A DNA stretch of 64,000 nucleotides from Kribbella steppae (GCF_004342025.1 NZ_SLWN01000004.1:248001-312000), one strand, 5' to 3'; shown: positions 33,826 through 42,461, counted from the first letter of the stretch. A program made the numbers and translations. Notes: generated from the sequence alone by a model not told the origin.

Positions 33826-36255
33826 CTACTTCTTCTTGTCTGGGAGCTCGTCCTCGTCCGCCTCGCGGAGTTCCTCGGGGAGGTCGGCTTCGTCGAACTC
33901 CTCGGCGGGGATCTCCTCGAACTGGGCGGCCGACTCGGGCTTGATGGCGTTGCGGAGGCGGCCGAGGATGCGGTCGGCCTCGGTGCCGAACGGGTTGTCG
34001 TTGATCAGGTACGTCCAGGTCGCCGTCGGCCGCGGCACACCGCTGGCCTCCTCGTCGAGCCCCTCCGCGGTGATCTCGGCCGTCTTCAACGTCTCGGCCG
34101 CGTCCTTCCACGCGTCGGCGATCAGGTTGTCGAAGGACGCGATCGCGGACTTGTTGAACTCGTCGATCGGCTTCATGTGCACGATGCCGCCGGCCAGCGA
34201 CCGCAGATGGATGCCCTCCCGCAGGTCGGCCAGGTACGCCAGGTGGTCCGTCCAGCGCCGGTCCAGGTGGTGCAGCGCGATCCGCCGGGCGGCGTCCTTC
34301 ACCACGTCCTCGTCGAGTTCCTCGACCAGTTCGTCGTACCGCTCCTTGGCCTTCTCGGCCAGCTCGGTGGCGGCCAGGTCCTCGGTGAGGATCTTCTCGC
34401 GGGTGTCGAGCAGGATCGCCCGCTGCTGACCGGTCAGCCGGTGGTACGACCAGGTGGTCCGGTGCAGCTCCGCGTTGGCGCCGTCCGCGACCCGCTGCGC
34501 GTGCTCGAGTACGCCGATCGACTTCCGGTCCGTGAGCCGCCCGGCCTCGTCCGGACTCGGCCGCAGACCCGACGAAACGGAGTACCGGGTGACGAGCTCG
34601 TCGGCCAGGCTGGCGAAGAACAGCGACCCGCCCGGGTCACCCTGCCGGCCGGCGCGTCCGCGCAGCTGGTCGTCCAGCCGCCGCGACGCGTGCAGACCCG
34701 TCCCGATCACGTAGAGGCCGCCCAGCTCGATGGCCTTGTCCTTGTCGTGCGACTCGTCCCGCCCACCGAGGCGGATGTCGGTACCGCGACCGGCCATCTG
34801 CGTCGACACGGTCACTGTCCCCGGCACACCGGCCTCGGCGATGATCGCGGCCTCCTCGGCGTCGTTCTTCGCGTTCAGTACGACGTGCGGGATCTCGGCC
34901 GTCTCGAGCCGGTCGCTCAGCTGCTCCGACTCCTCCACGCTGTGGGTACCGATCAGGATCGGCCGGCCGGTCTCGTGTACCTCGGCGATGTGCTCGACCA
35001 GGGCGGCGTTCTTCTGCTCGACGGTCAGGTACAGCCGGTCCGGGTCGTCGATCCGGATGTTCGGCTTGTTCGGCGGTACGACGGCCACCTCGACCTCGTA
35101 GAACTCCTGCAGCGACTCCCCGACGACGACCGCCGTACCGGTCATCCCGCAGAGCGTCTTGTAGCCGGTCACCAGCGCCTGCACGGTGATGCTGTCCAGC
35201 ACCTCACCGGAGTCACTGACCGGCACGGCCTCCTTGGCCTCGACCGCCGCCTGCAGACCGTCGGGCCAGCGCTGCAGCTTGGCGATCCGGCCGCGGTTGT
35301 TGTTGATCAGGCTGACCTTGCCGTCGCGGACCAGGTAGTCGACGTCTCGGCGCAGCAGCACCTCGGCGTGGAGCGCGACGTTGATCTGGGTCAGCCGGTC
35401 GAGGTTGTCGTCCTCGTACAGGTTGATCCCGCCGAGCGTCTCCTCGACCTTGTCCGTACCGCGGTCGGTCAGCGCCACGGTCCGGCCGTCCCCGTCGATC
35501 TCGTAGTCCACGCCCGCGCGCAGCGTCCGGACAAGCTGTACGACGTCGTCGTCCAGCTCCTCGGTCCGGGTCGCGCCGGCCAGCACCAAGGGCACCCGGG
35601 CCTCGTCGATCAGCACCGAGTCGGCCTCGTCCACCAGCGCCACGTCCGGCTTCACCGTGACCCGGTCGGCCACATCGGTGACGAGCCGGTCCCGCAGGAT
35701 GTCGAAACCGATCTCGCTCACCGGCGCGTAACAGACATCCGCCTGGTACGCCGTCCGCCGTTCCTCCGGCGTGGACGCCTGGCCGATGTGCGACACGCTC
35801 ACGCCGAGCAGCTCGTAGACCGGGCCCATCCAGTCGGCGTCGCGGCGGGCCAGGTAGTCGTTGACCGCGAGCACCTGGACCGAGCGGCCGCCGATCGCGT
35901 ACCCGGCCGCGGCGATCGCACCGGCCAGCGTCTTGCCCTCACCGGTCGCCATCTCCACGACCCGGCCCTGCAGCATCGCCAGCGCGCCGACGACCTGGCC
36001 GTCGAAGGCTCGCTCACCGATCGCCCGGTGGCCCGCCTCCCGGGCCAGCGCGAGGAACTCGATCTGCTCGTCCTCGTGCAGCCCACCGGTGGTGCGCAGT
36101 TCGGCGACGGCCTCGGTGAGCTCTTCGTCGGTCAGGGCCTGGACCGATTCCTCCGCCTCGCCGACCAGCTGGGTGAGCCGCTCGTACGGGCCGAGATCGA
36201 TCGAACCGGGGCGCTGCAGCAGCCGGCGGAAACGAGACGCGATCTTCAGTGCCAT
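33826..36255 (-). CDS. secA2: Accessory preprotein translocase ATPase SecA2
   Basis: An 809-residue SecA paralogue. Walker A-like EMATGEGKTLAGAIAA lies near residue 105, DEAD-box VDEADSVLIDEARVP near 205, IGTHSVEESEQLSDRL and MAGRGTDIRLGG in the second nucleotide domain. The zinc-binding C-terminal tail of housekeeping SecA1 is absent, and the protein is about 100 residues shorter, as expected for SecA2. It ends in an acidic/lysine tail (DEDELPDKKK). SecA2 exports a subset of proteins through SecYEG in actinobacteria. The ATG at 36255 is chosen by the conserved N terminus; an upstream extension enters the GNAT gene. Confidence 0.85.
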   Translation of the reverse strand: MALKIASRFRRLLQRPGSIDLGPYERLTQLVGEAEESVQALTDEELTEAVAELRTTGGLHEDEQIEFLALAREAGHRAIGERAFDGQVVGALAMLQGRVVEMATGEGKTLAGAIAAAGYAIGGRSVQVLAVNDYLARRDADWMGPVYELLGVSVSHIGQASTPEERRTAYQADVCYAPVSEIGFDILRDRLVTDVADRVTVKPDVALVDEADSVLIDEARVPLVLAGATRTEELDDDVVQLVRTLRAGVDYEIDGDGRTVALTDRGTDKVEETLGGINLYEDDNLDRLTQINVALHAEVLLRRDVDYLVRDGKVSLINNNRGRIAKLQRWPDGLQAAVEAKEAVPVSDSGEVLDSITVQALVTGYKTLCGMTGTAVVVGESLQEFYEVEVAVVPPNKPNIRIDDPDRLYLTVEQKNAALVEHIAEVHETGRPILIGTHSVEESEQLSDRLETAEIPHVVLNAKNDAEEAAIIAEAGVPGTVTVSTQMAGRGTDIRLGGRDESHDKDKAIELGGLYVIGTGLHASRRLDDQLRGRAGRQGDPGGSLFFASLADELVTRYSVSSGLRPSPDEAGRLTDRKSIGVLEHAQRVADGANAELHRTTWSYHRLTGQQRAILLDTREKILTEDLAATELAEKAKERYDELVEELDEDVVKDAARRIALHHLDRRWTDHLAYLADLREGIHLRSLAGGIVHMKPIDEFNKSAIASFDNLIADAWKDAAETLKTAEITAEGLDEEASGVPRPTATWTYLINDNPFGTEADRILGRLRNAIKPESAAQFEEIPAEEFDEADLPEELREADEDELPDKKK

Positions 36256-36307
36256 GATTCGGCAACGTACAGCCTCGGCGTGTCGTTCCGTGCACCAGGT
36301 CAGCGTG

Positions 36308-37105
36308 TCAGGGTCGCCACGCGTACGGCGTGGTGGTCGTGACGGCGTGCAGACCCAGTTTCTGCAGGATCGGGCGGGAGTCCTCGGACGCATCCACCCG
36401 GAGGAACTCGTACCCGCGCTCCTTCGCCAACCGGGCCCGATGCGCGAGGACCGCGCTGTACAAACCCTGCCGCCGCCACTCCGGCAGCGTCCCGCCACCC
36501 CACAGACTGGCGAACCCCGTCCCCGGGTGGAACCGCACCCACGCCGCCGTCAGCGCCGGCCCGTCCGGCCCCTGCAGCGCGTCCTCGACCAGGAACACCG
36601 ACAGCCGGTCCGGGAACATCCGCGCCTCGGCCGCCAGCCGTTCCTCGATCCGCTCCAGCCCGTTGTGCCACAGCGTGTCCATCAGTACGGCGATCCGGTG
36701 GTAGTCGGCCGGGCCGTCGGCCTCCCGCAGCCGCACCTTCGACGGCAAGGCGGACGGCCGGGCCAGAATCGCGTCGACCTCGCCGAGGATCAGCGTCTCC
36801 GGCTCCTCCGCGCTGAACCCGGCCCGGACCAGCCGGTCACCGAGATCGGCCGGTTCGTCGTACGCGTAGGTCTTCCACTCGAACGGCAGCCCGCGCTCGC
36901 GGAAGAAGGCGACCTCCGCCGCGATCACCGCGTCCGGGTCGTCACCCAGGCCGCGCGGGGTCTCGACGAACCCGGCACCGTCCGGTCCTTCGACGTACGA
37001 CCGATGCACCAGGCCGTCGTGTTCCTGCTTCCAGCCGGGGATCGTGTCGGCATCGGGCAGCCGGATCCGGCGGTGGAACACCTCGAGCAGCTCGTCTGGG
37101 GTCAT
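36308..37105 (-). CDS. GNAT-family N-acetyltransferase
   Basis: A 265-residue protein with an N-terminal extension and a C-terminal GNAT domain. The acetyl-CoA-binding loop is GGGTLPEWRRQGLYSAVLAHRA near residue 200, with the family R/Q-x-x-G-x-G/A form. It ends KLGLHAVTTTTPYAWRP. GNAT enzymes acetylate amines, antibiotics, polyamines or protein ends; the substrate is not predictable. The ATG at 37105 is used, with a GTG two codons upstream as an alternative. It is divergent from the AMIN-like gene. Confidence 0.8.
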   Translation of the reverse strand: MTPDELLEVFHRRIRLPDADTIPGWKQEHDGLVHRSYVEGPDGAGFVETPRGLGDDPDAVIAAEVAFFRERGLPFEWKTYAYDEPADLGDRLVRAGFSAEEPETLILGEVDAILARPSALPSKVRLREADGPADYHRIAVLMDTLWHNGLERIEERLAAEARMFPDRLSVFLVEDALQGPDGPALTAAWVRFHPGTGFASLWGGGTLPEWRRQGLYSAVLAHRARLAKERGYEFLRVDASEDSRPILQKLGLHAVTTTTPYAWRP

Positions 37106-37155
37106 CTGCACATCGTGCCCGACCGGCTACCGGAAATCACCAGCCTCGAAAGTCA

Positions 37156-37172
37156 ACCAGTTGGCAACTGGT
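37156..37172. promoter_or_regulatory. 17-bp palindrome in the divergent GNAT/AMIN-like gap
   Basis: ACCAGTTGGCAACTGGT (37156-37172) is a perfect 7-3-7 palindrome. It sits about 33 bases before the AAAGGGGGG ribosome site of the AMIN-like gene, a suitable position for an operator controlling either or both divergent genes. No regulator gene is adjacent. Confidence 0.55.
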
Positions 37173-37209
37173 GTCGTCCAAGTAAGTGTCCTCAAAGGGG
37201 GGAACCATC

Positions 37210-37812
37210 ATGAACATCCACCACATCACTCGCAAGACGGTCCTTGCCGCTGTCGCCATCATGGCGATCCCCGCGGCCGCGATCGCCGCGCCGACCCTGG
37301 TCGGCTCATCCTCCGCCCCCCGCACCGCGTCGACGGCAACCGTCGCCGCCGCGTCCTGCCCGACCGGGTGGGGATCGTTGCCCGACTCAAAGAATCTGAT
37401 GACGGGGGCACATGTCACCGGCGTCCGCACCGGCCGGCACGCCTGCTTCGACCGCCTGGTCGTCGACATCCGCGGCCGCGCCCCCGGGTACGACGTCCGC
37501 TACGTCAACAACGTCTACACCGACGGCGCCGGCTTCCTCGTCCCGCTGCGCGGTGGCGCGAAGCTGCAAGTCATCGTCCGCGCCCCGGCGTACGACGACA
37601 ACGGACGGTCGACGTACAACCCGGCGAAGCCCCGTGAGCTGACCAACGTCGCCGGCTACAGCACGTTGCGCCAGCTCGCGTACGCCGGCAGCTTCGAGGG
37701 CCAGACCACGATCGGCGTCGGCGTCCGCGCCCGCCTGCCGTTCCGCGTCTACACCCTGCCCGGCCCGGGCTCGAACTCCCGCCTGGTCATCGACGTCGCC
37801 CACCGTTGGTAA
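37210..37812 (+). CDS. Secreted AMIN-like domain protein
   Basis: A 200-residue protein with a signal peptide (residues 1-27, TVLAAVAIMAIPAAAIAAPT). The mature part has the AMIN-like pattern of alternating strands: GRHACFDRLVVDIRGRAPG, YDVRYVNNVY, FLVPLRGGAKLQVIVRAPA and a closing SNSRLVIDVAHRW. AMIN domains target or hold proteins at peptidoglycan. No enzymatic domain accompanies it. The ATG follows a strong ribosome site (AAAGGGGGG). Function beyond envelope association is unknown. Confidence 0.75.
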   Translation: MNIHHITRKTVLAAVAIMAIPAAAIAAPTLVGSSSAPRTASTATVAAASCPTGWGSLPDSKNLMTGAHVTGVRTGRHACFDRLVVDIRGRAPGYDVRYVNNVYTDGAGFLVPLRGGAKLQVIVRAPAYDDNGRSTYNPAKPRELTNVAGYSTLRQLAYAGSFEGQTTIGVGVRARLPFRVYTLPGPGSNSRLVIDVAHRW

Positions 37813-37833
37813 GCCCCCGGTAAGCCCCACCCA

Positions 37834-37866
37834 GCGGTCGCCCGGTTCCTCCTCCCGGGCGACCGC
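37834..37866. terminator. Bidirectional terminator
   Basis: GCGGTCGCCCGG (37834-37845) pairs perfectly with CCGGGCGACCGC (37855-37866) across a nine-base loop. The 12-bp G/C stem lies between the convergent AMIN-like gene (stop 37812) and the GxGYxYP gene (stop 37879). Confidence 0.85.
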
Positions 37867-37878
37867 GCTCCTGTTCGG

Positions 37879-39894
37879 CTACAGCACGCGGTTGAGCAGG
37901 TCGAAGAAGGTGTTGCCGAGGACCAGTTCGTACGGGTCCTTCAACAGTGGAGCCAGGTCGGCGATGTCGGACGGCGTCCAGCCCCAGGCGTTGATACCGC
38001 AAGCGATGAAGCGTGGGCTCGCGCCGTCCCAGTCAGCGATGTGCGCGTCCAGGGCCGCCTTGTACTCAGCGGCTTTCCCGGGTGCGCCGAAGGTCCCGAT
38101 GACCGGCAGGCCGCCTCGCTTGACCAGCAGGTCACCGCCCTCCCAGGACTGGATGATGCCCTGGAGCGGGGTGTGGTCGTTGTAGCCCTGGGCGATCTCT
38201 TCCGAGAACGGGACCCAGCCGTTCGCGTCCCGATGGTTGTAGGCGTAGACGAGGTCCATGCCGGTGCGGCGCATGAACTCACCGGACAGCTTGAGATAGG
38301 CGGTCAACTGGTCGGCCGGCCACGAGCCCGGATAGGTGTACCCGGCGCCGGACGGTCCGCAGATCAGCAGGTCGTTGGCCGTCGCGGTCCGCTGGAAGTA
38401 GCTGAACAGGCCGGGACCGATCTCGGCCAGGAGCGGGCTGATCGTCCAGTTCACCATCGCCTCACCGCGGCGCGGGTCGTCCCACATGTCGCGCATCCGC
38501 CGCTGGCAGTACTGCACGTTGTCGCCCTCGCCGAAGGTCAGAGTGACGTACACCTTGTTCTTCGGCTCCAGCCGCCGTACCGGCCGGACCTTGACCGAGA
38601 TCGGCGCGGTGAAGCCGGAGTGCACGGTGCCGTTCATGTAGAAGTCCGCGGGGATCACCTGCGAACCGCCCTGGGACGCGAGGTCGACACCGCTCCACTC
38701 GCCCGCGACGTCGTTCGAGAACCAGCCGGCGTACGGGGTGGTCGGCCCAACCTTGTCGAAGTGCTCGGTCAGCAGTTCGCCGGTCGGACCGTTCGGCGGC
38801 AGCCAACTCACCAGGGCCTTGGTCGCCACCACATAGTCGCGGAAGAACGGGAACGGCTCGACTCGGGTCGGCGCGGTGTCGGTGGCGGTGATCAGGTACT
38901 GGTTCCACATCTCGACGGTGATGACCAGGCTCGTCGTACCGGCCGGCGGGGCGAAGCGGTAGATCCAGTAGTTCCCGCCGTCGGCGAACCGGTTGCCCTC
39001 GCCGCCGATCGACGAGTTCGCACCCTCGAACAGGTACGGCGCCTCCTCCGGCGTGTTCGGCAGGAACCGGGCGATCTCGGTGCCGTTGGCCTTGACCGAC
39101 ACCGACAGCACCGACGCACCCCAGCCGTCGTCGCCGAACGAGTCCGCGAACTTGACGTAGACCGCCTCCTTGCCGAGTTTGGCGGAGACGTCGAGGTCGT
39201 AGTTCCCGCGGTTCGAGGAGTCGCGGATCTGCCGGGTCTCGCGAGCGATCTCCTGCCAGTCGAGGTCCTCGACCTGGACCACCATCGTCGGCGGTAGGCC
39301 GGTGAGCAGCTTCTGGTTGCAGCGCGGGAACAGGTTGTCCAGCTGCCAGCGGTACGTCTTCACCCGGTCGTTGTCGAAGACGCCGCGCAGGTCCTTCACG
39401 ATCCGCAGGCCGTGCGCCTTGGCCTGGTCGGCGTCGGCGACGACCGCGTTCTCCAGACCGGCCAACGTGGTGGCGACGTTGAGGGAATCCGGTACGGCGG
39501 GATCGTGGACGATCGCGCCACGGATCCGATTCCGGAACTTCGCGATCACGTCGAGCGGGTCGTCGTACCGGGTGGTCGGCAGGCGCATGTCCGCCAGCCA
39601 CTTGGCGTCCGGACCGTCCGGGCCGCCAGGGTTGAAGAGGAAGTACAGCTCGGGCTTGGTGCGGTTGACGATGCCTTGCAAGGTGGTCAGCAGGGTCTGG
39701 TCCCCGCCGCTCAGCTTGCTGACGTCGCCGTAGTGCAACCGCCCCGGCTGGCCGAAGGGCGGCAACAGCCGGGTCGCACCGGCCGGAGCATTGGCAGCGT
39801 TGTCGGAAGCGGCCGCGGGCAGGGCCTGGAAGACCCCGAACCCGCCTGCCGTCACCGCACCACTACCCGCCAGGAACGTTCGTCTCGAGACCAT
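37879..39894 (-). CDS. Secreted GxGYxYP-family putative glycoside hydrolase
   Basis: A 671-residue protein. Residues 1-30 are a twin-arginine signal (SRRTFLAGSGAVTAGG). The name-giving motif is GPSGAGYTYPGSW near residue 530. Other landmarks are QGIVNRTKPELYFLF near residue 70 and GNYDLDVSAKLGKEAVYVKF near residue 235, the latter in a galactose-binding-like beta region, and NHRDANGWVPFSEEIAQGYN near the end. The family is a putative carbohydrate hydrolase; catalysis is not proven. The ATG at 39894 is chosen since GGGGAG precedes it by eight bases. It is exported folded by Tat. A LacI-type palindrome lies just upstream. Confidence 0.82.
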   Translation of the reverse strand: MVSRRTFLAGSGAVTAGGFGVFQALPAAASDNAANAPAGATRLLPPFGQPGRLHYGDVSKLSGGDQTLLTTLQGIVNRTKPELYFLFNPGGPDGPDAKWLADMRLPTTRYDDPLDVIAKFRNRIRGAIVHDPAVPDSLNVATTLAGLENAVVADADQAKAHGLRIVKDLRGVFDNDRVKTYRWQLDNLFPRCNQKLLTGLPPTMVVQVEDLDWQEIARETRQIRDSSNRGNYDLDVSAKLGKEAVYVKFADSFGDDGWGASVLSVSVKANGTEIARFLPNTPEEAPYLFEGANSSIGGEGNRFADGGNYWIYRFAPPAGTTSLVITVEMWNQYLITATDTAPTRVEPFPFFRDYVVATKALVSWLPPNGPTGELLTEHFDKVGPTTPYAGWFSNDVAGEWSGVDLASQGGSQVIPADFYMNGTVHSGFTAPISVKVRPVRRLEPKNKVYVTLTFGEGDNVQYCQRRMRDMWDDPRRGEAMVNWTISPLLAEIGPGLFSYFQRTATANDLLICGPSGAGYTYPGSWPADQLTAYLKLSGEFMRRTGMDLVYAYNHRDANGWVPFSEEIAQGYNDHTPLQGIIQSWEGGDLLVKRGGLPVIGTFGAPGKAAEYKAALDAHIADWDGASPRFIACGINAWGWTPSDIADLAPLLKDPYELVLGNTFFDLLNRVL

Positions 39895-39914
39895 CGTGAC
39901 CACTCCCCTGTCGC

Positions 39915-39928
39915 TGACATCGATGTCA
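39915..39928 (-). promoter_or_regulatory. LacI-type operator upstream of the GxGYxYP gene
   Basis: TGACATCGATGTCA (39915-39928) is a perfect 14-bp palindrome with the central CG typical of LacI-family operators. It is 21 bases upstream of the ATG at 39894. It suggests control by a sugar-responsive repressor encoded elsewhere. Confidence 0.6.
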
Positions 39929-40132
39929 AATCAGCGGGGAGATTAGCAACGTCGAGACAGCGTGTACATAGCTCGTTACAACGATGACCCAAGCAATCTG
40001 GAATCGTTTCCGGGGACAAGTGATTCCGGGGGCTGGGGGTTGTCCTCCCCACGCGTGCTACGCAGTCACCGTCGCGCCAGCTACGCGCGCTCCCGCCCAC
40101 CCACCGGACCGCCGGTCAACCGAGTCGGCGTT

Positions 40133-40840
40133 TCACTTCTTCTTCGCAGCAGACACGTCGACGCAGACGATTCCCTTGTTGCCGTCCTGGTCGGCGATCA
40201 CGGTGAGCGAGGGCGCGTTGCTGTCATCGACGACGGTCCCACCCGCGGCGACGGCCGCGGCGATCCGTTGCTCGGCCACTTCGGGCGCCACATAGACCTC
40301 GAGGTGGAACCGCTGACGCGGGGTCTCGTGCTCGTCGGCGTCCCCGAACCACAGATTCGGTACCCGTGCCGTGGCGTCTCGGATTTCGTCGCTGGGGGTT
40401 CCGCGGCCCTGGGCCTCAGCGCTCCCGGTCAGCAGGACGGCCCACACCGGGGCGATGGTCGCAGAGTGCGCCGTGTCGAGGCCGAGCTCGATATCGCTGA
40501 CCGAGGCCGGGTCGGCGTCGAACTGGTGGTCGGCGGCGATCTCGGTGATCCGTCGCGCGAGGTCGACGTCCTGCTGGGTCACCCATTCGACGACGTGTTC
40601 GGTGCCCTCGTCGTCGCGGTAGATGGCGTCGTCGGTGACCAGCTTGAGGTCGACGTACCCATTGCCCATCGACACGCGCGGGTGGTGGCCGAGCGCGTCG
40701 CCCGCCTCGCCCACCGCGGCGACGAACCGTGCGCCGGCGCCGAAGTCGTCGACCACGTACCGGGCGTGCAGTCCCTGGGCGAGCTTACGCCAGTCGGTCA
40801 GGTTGGCCTCGGCGATCTGTTCGCCCTTCAGCATGTCCAT
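40133..40840 (-). CDS. Pterin-4a-carbinolamine dehydratase / VOC fusion protein
   Basis: A 235-residue two-domain protein. Residues about 10-100 match pterin-4a-carbinolamine dehydratase: LTDWRKLAQGLHARYVVDDF, the active-site GHHPRVSMGNGYVDLKLVTD, and DVDLARRI. Residues about 115-230 form a glyoxalase/VOC fold (APVWAVLLTGSAEAQ, then RFHLEVYVAPEVAEQRIAAA, VIADQDGNKGIVCVDV). The ATG at 40840 gives the shortest full N-terminal domain. Fusions of this type are known in actinobacteria, and the role of the combined protein is not established. It may bind or dehydrate a pterin-like or similar ligand. It stands alone on the minus strand. Confidence 0.8.
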   Translation of the reverse strand: MDMLKGEQIAEANLTDWRKLAQGLHARYVVDDFGAGARFVAAVGEAGDALGHHPRVSMGNGYVDLKLVTDDAIYRDDEGTEHVVEWVTQQDVDLARRITEIAADHQFDADPASVSDIELGLDTAHSATIAPVWAVLLTGSAEAQGRGTPSDEIRDATARVPNLWFGDADEHETPRQRFHLEVYVAPEVAEQRIAAAVAAGGTVVDDSNAPSLTVIADQDGNKGIVCVDVSAAKKK

Positions 40841-40936
40841 ACACGGGGACCCTAGCTCTGATTCAGCCGCAGCGCCCGAGCTCATCGCTTCACCTATCCT
40901 GCGCCGGCGGTGAGCCGGTGGGTGTGCGGGGGGAGA

Positions 40937-41290
40937 TCACCAGGCTCGGTGGAGGATTTCTGTGGCTTCGGCGCGGCTGAGGCCGGCTCGGTGGGCTGCT
41001 CGGGCGAATACCGTTGCGGCCGCGCGGGTCTCCTCGTCGTCGACGCGGCTGCGTGACGCCAGGACGAACGTCCCGTTCCGGCCCCGCGTCTCCACCAGCC
41101 GGTCGGCCTCCAGTTCCTTGTACGCGCGGGCGACGGTGTTCACCGCCAGGCCCAGCTCCCCCGCCAGTTGGCGCACCGTCGGAAGCCGGGTGCCCTGCGC
41201 CAGCTCACCACGCCGGATCAGTCCGTCGATCTGATCTTTCACCTGCTCGTACGGCGGTTTGGCCGCACCCGGGTCGACCGAGATGATCAC
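40937..41290 (-). CDS. GntR-family regulator, YtrA-like short form
   Basis: A 117-residue protein with an N-terminal GntR winged helix: PPYEQVKDQIDGLIRRGELA, GTRLPTVRQLAGELGLAVNT and the wing VETRGRNGTFVLA. The C-terminal tail of 35 residues has two helices, as in YtrA-type regulators. The GTG start overlaps the small membrane protein stop (GTGA). YtrA-type proteins repress adjacent membrane-protein genes. A long perfect inverted repeat in the promoter is the probable autoregulatory site. Confidence 0.9.
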   Translation of the reverse strand: MIISVDPGAAKPPYEQVKDQIDGLIRRGELAQGTRLPTVRQLAGELGLAVNTVARAYKELEADRLVETRGRNGTFVLASRSRVDDEETRAAATVFARAAHRAGLSRAEATEILHRAW

Positions 41291-41505
41291 GCGGCCACCC
41301 GCCGCAGCCCGAGCTTGCTCACCGAAACCACGCCGCCCACCATCATCCCGATCCGGACACCGACGACCAGAGTCGCCTGGCGGCGCTGGAACCAGGTCTG
41401 CGCTGGACCCACCGGCCCACCTCGGCCCGCGCGGTCGACTTCCGGGAGGAACCACGCCCAGACCATCGCGGCCGTCATCCCCAGCATCCAACCCACGACA
41501 TCCAC
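41287..41505 (-). CDS. Small membrane protein coupled to the GntR regulator
   Basis: About 72 residues from the GTG at 41505; other GTG/TTG codons upstream in frame (41514, 41538) are possible, and AAGGGG sits between them. The protein has a hydrophobic helix (VVGWMLGMTAAMVWAWF), a Gly/Pro-rich loop, and a second weakly hydrophobic segment (ATLVVGVRIGMMVGGVVSV). No known family is recognised. It is the first gene of the operon with GntR. Confidence 0.6.
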   Translation of the reverse strand: MDVVGWMLGMTAAMVWAWFLPEVDRAGRGGPVGPAQTWFQRRQATLVVGVRIGMMVGGVVSVSKLGLRRVAA

Positions 41506-41522
41506 CAGAACCACGTCCCCTT

Positions 41523-41566
41523 CGACTCTTTGTAGCAAATGTATTGATACAAAGAGTCGCAGTCAA
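41523..41566 (-). promoter_or_regulatory. Promoter with GntR operator
   Basis: On the minus strand, TTGACT (41566-41561), a 17-base spacer and TACATT (41543-41538) form a strong sigma-A promoter. CGACTCTTTGTA (41523-41534) and TACAAAGAGTCG (41548-41559) are perfect 12-bp inverted repeats 13 bases apart, straddling the -10. A GntR dimer or tetramer bound there would block transcription of the downstream membrane-protein/GntR operon. Confidence 0.85.
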
Positions 41567-41571
41567 GTGGG

Positions 41572-41997
41572 TCAGGCGAAGTCCTCCGGGCTGTACGGCT
41601 TCTCCTCGACCAGGACGAGCCAGTTGCCGGAGTTGTCGCGCAGTACCGCCTCCACGCCGTACGGGCGGTCGGACGGCTCCTGGATGTACTCGACCCCGTT
41701 GGCGACCAGTTCCTGGAAGGTCTTGTGGCAGTCGTCGGTGGCGATCCCGAACCCGTGCATCGATCCCTTCGCCAGACTCCGCCGGATCACGTCCGCGGCC
41801 TCCTCGTCCAGCGGCGGCCCGGGCAGCATCAGCGCCAGCCGCAGTTCGGGGTGGTCGGCCTGGTACACGGTGCACCAGCGGAATTCGCCGAGGTTAATGT
41901 CCTCCTTGAGCACGAAGCCCAGCTTGTCGGTGTAGAACGCCTTCGCCTCGTCGATGTCGTTGACGTAGACGGTCACCAGACTGACGTTGCTGATCAC
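41572..41997 (-). CDS. VOC-family (glyoxalase-like) protein
   Basis: A 141-residue single-domain VOC protein. It starts GTG at 41997 with ISNVSLVTVYVNDIDEAKAF and has YTDKLGFVLKEDINLGEFRW, HGFGIATDDCHKTFQELVAN and GVEAVLRDNSGNWLVLVEE. The betaalphabeta-beta-beta-beta units are clear. Metal ligands (H/E at strand ends) are partly visible as HGF and E in LVEE. The start overlaps the AraC regulator stop by four bases (GTGA), so both are co-expressed. Such pairs occur in antibiotic-resistance or small-molecule detoxification loci, but the ligand is unknown. Confidence 0.85.
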   Translation of the reverse strand: MISNVSLVTVYVNDIDEAKAFYTDKLGFVLKEDINLGEFRWCTVYQADHPELRLALMLPGPPLDEEAADVIRRSLAKGSMHGFGIATDDCHKTFQELVANGVEYIQEPSDRPYGVEAVLRDNSGNWLVLVEEKPYSPEDFA

Positions 41998-42461
41998 GGC
42001 CCCTCCTCGATTGTGTCGTCGTCGGTACGACGGTAGGCCCCGGCCGGCTCCGATGGCTTCTCCGGAATTGCGGAGTTCAGCCCGAGCATGAACACGAAGC
42101 ACCCCGGGATCCGCGCGCCCGCCTGGGTTCGCTGATACTCCGACGGGCTCATGCCGACCAACTCGGTGAACCGCTGCGAGAACGACCCGAGACTGCTGTA
42201 CCCGACCAGCCCGCACACCTCGGTGACGGTCAGGTTCGTCGCCCGGAGCAGGTCGGTGGCCCGCTCGATCCGGCGCCGGGTCACGTACTGCATCGGCGTC
42301 TCGCCGTACTCGGCCGCGAAACACCGCAGGAAGTGGTACTTCGACACTCCGGCCGCGGCCGCCAGCCCGGCCAGGTCGAGCGGCTCCGCATAGTTGCGAT
42401 CAGCAACATCCCGCGCACGCCGCAGATGCGCCAGCAACTCCACCGGAACGCTGCCCGCCAC
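41994..42461 (-). CDS. AraC-family regulator, HTH domain only
   Basis: A 155-residue protein in which the two AraC helix-turn-helix motifs cover residues about 10-105: DLAGLAAAAGVSKYHFLRCF and TVTEVCGLVGYSSLGSFSQR, then MSPSEYQRTQAG. There is no ligand-binding domain. The C-terminal tail of 45 residues is not recognised. The start is GTG at 42461; GTG at 42443 is possible. It is coupled to the VOC gene it probably regulates. Confidence 0.88.
   Translation of the reverse strand: MAGSVPVELLAHLRRARDVADRNYAEPLDLAGLAAAAGVSKYHFLRCFAAEYGETPMQYVTRRRIERATDLLRATNLTVTEVCGLVGYSSLGSFSQRFTELVGMSPSEYQRTQAGARIPGCFVFMLGLNSAIPEKPSEPAGAYRRTDDDTIEEGP

Noticed and set aside
33826..36255. Housekeeping SecA1
   Set aside because: It lacks the C-terminal zinc domain and is shorter; SecA2 fits better.
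34177..36342. Long plus-strand frame opposite secA2
   Set aside because: Shadow frame; SecA motifs are in the minus strand.
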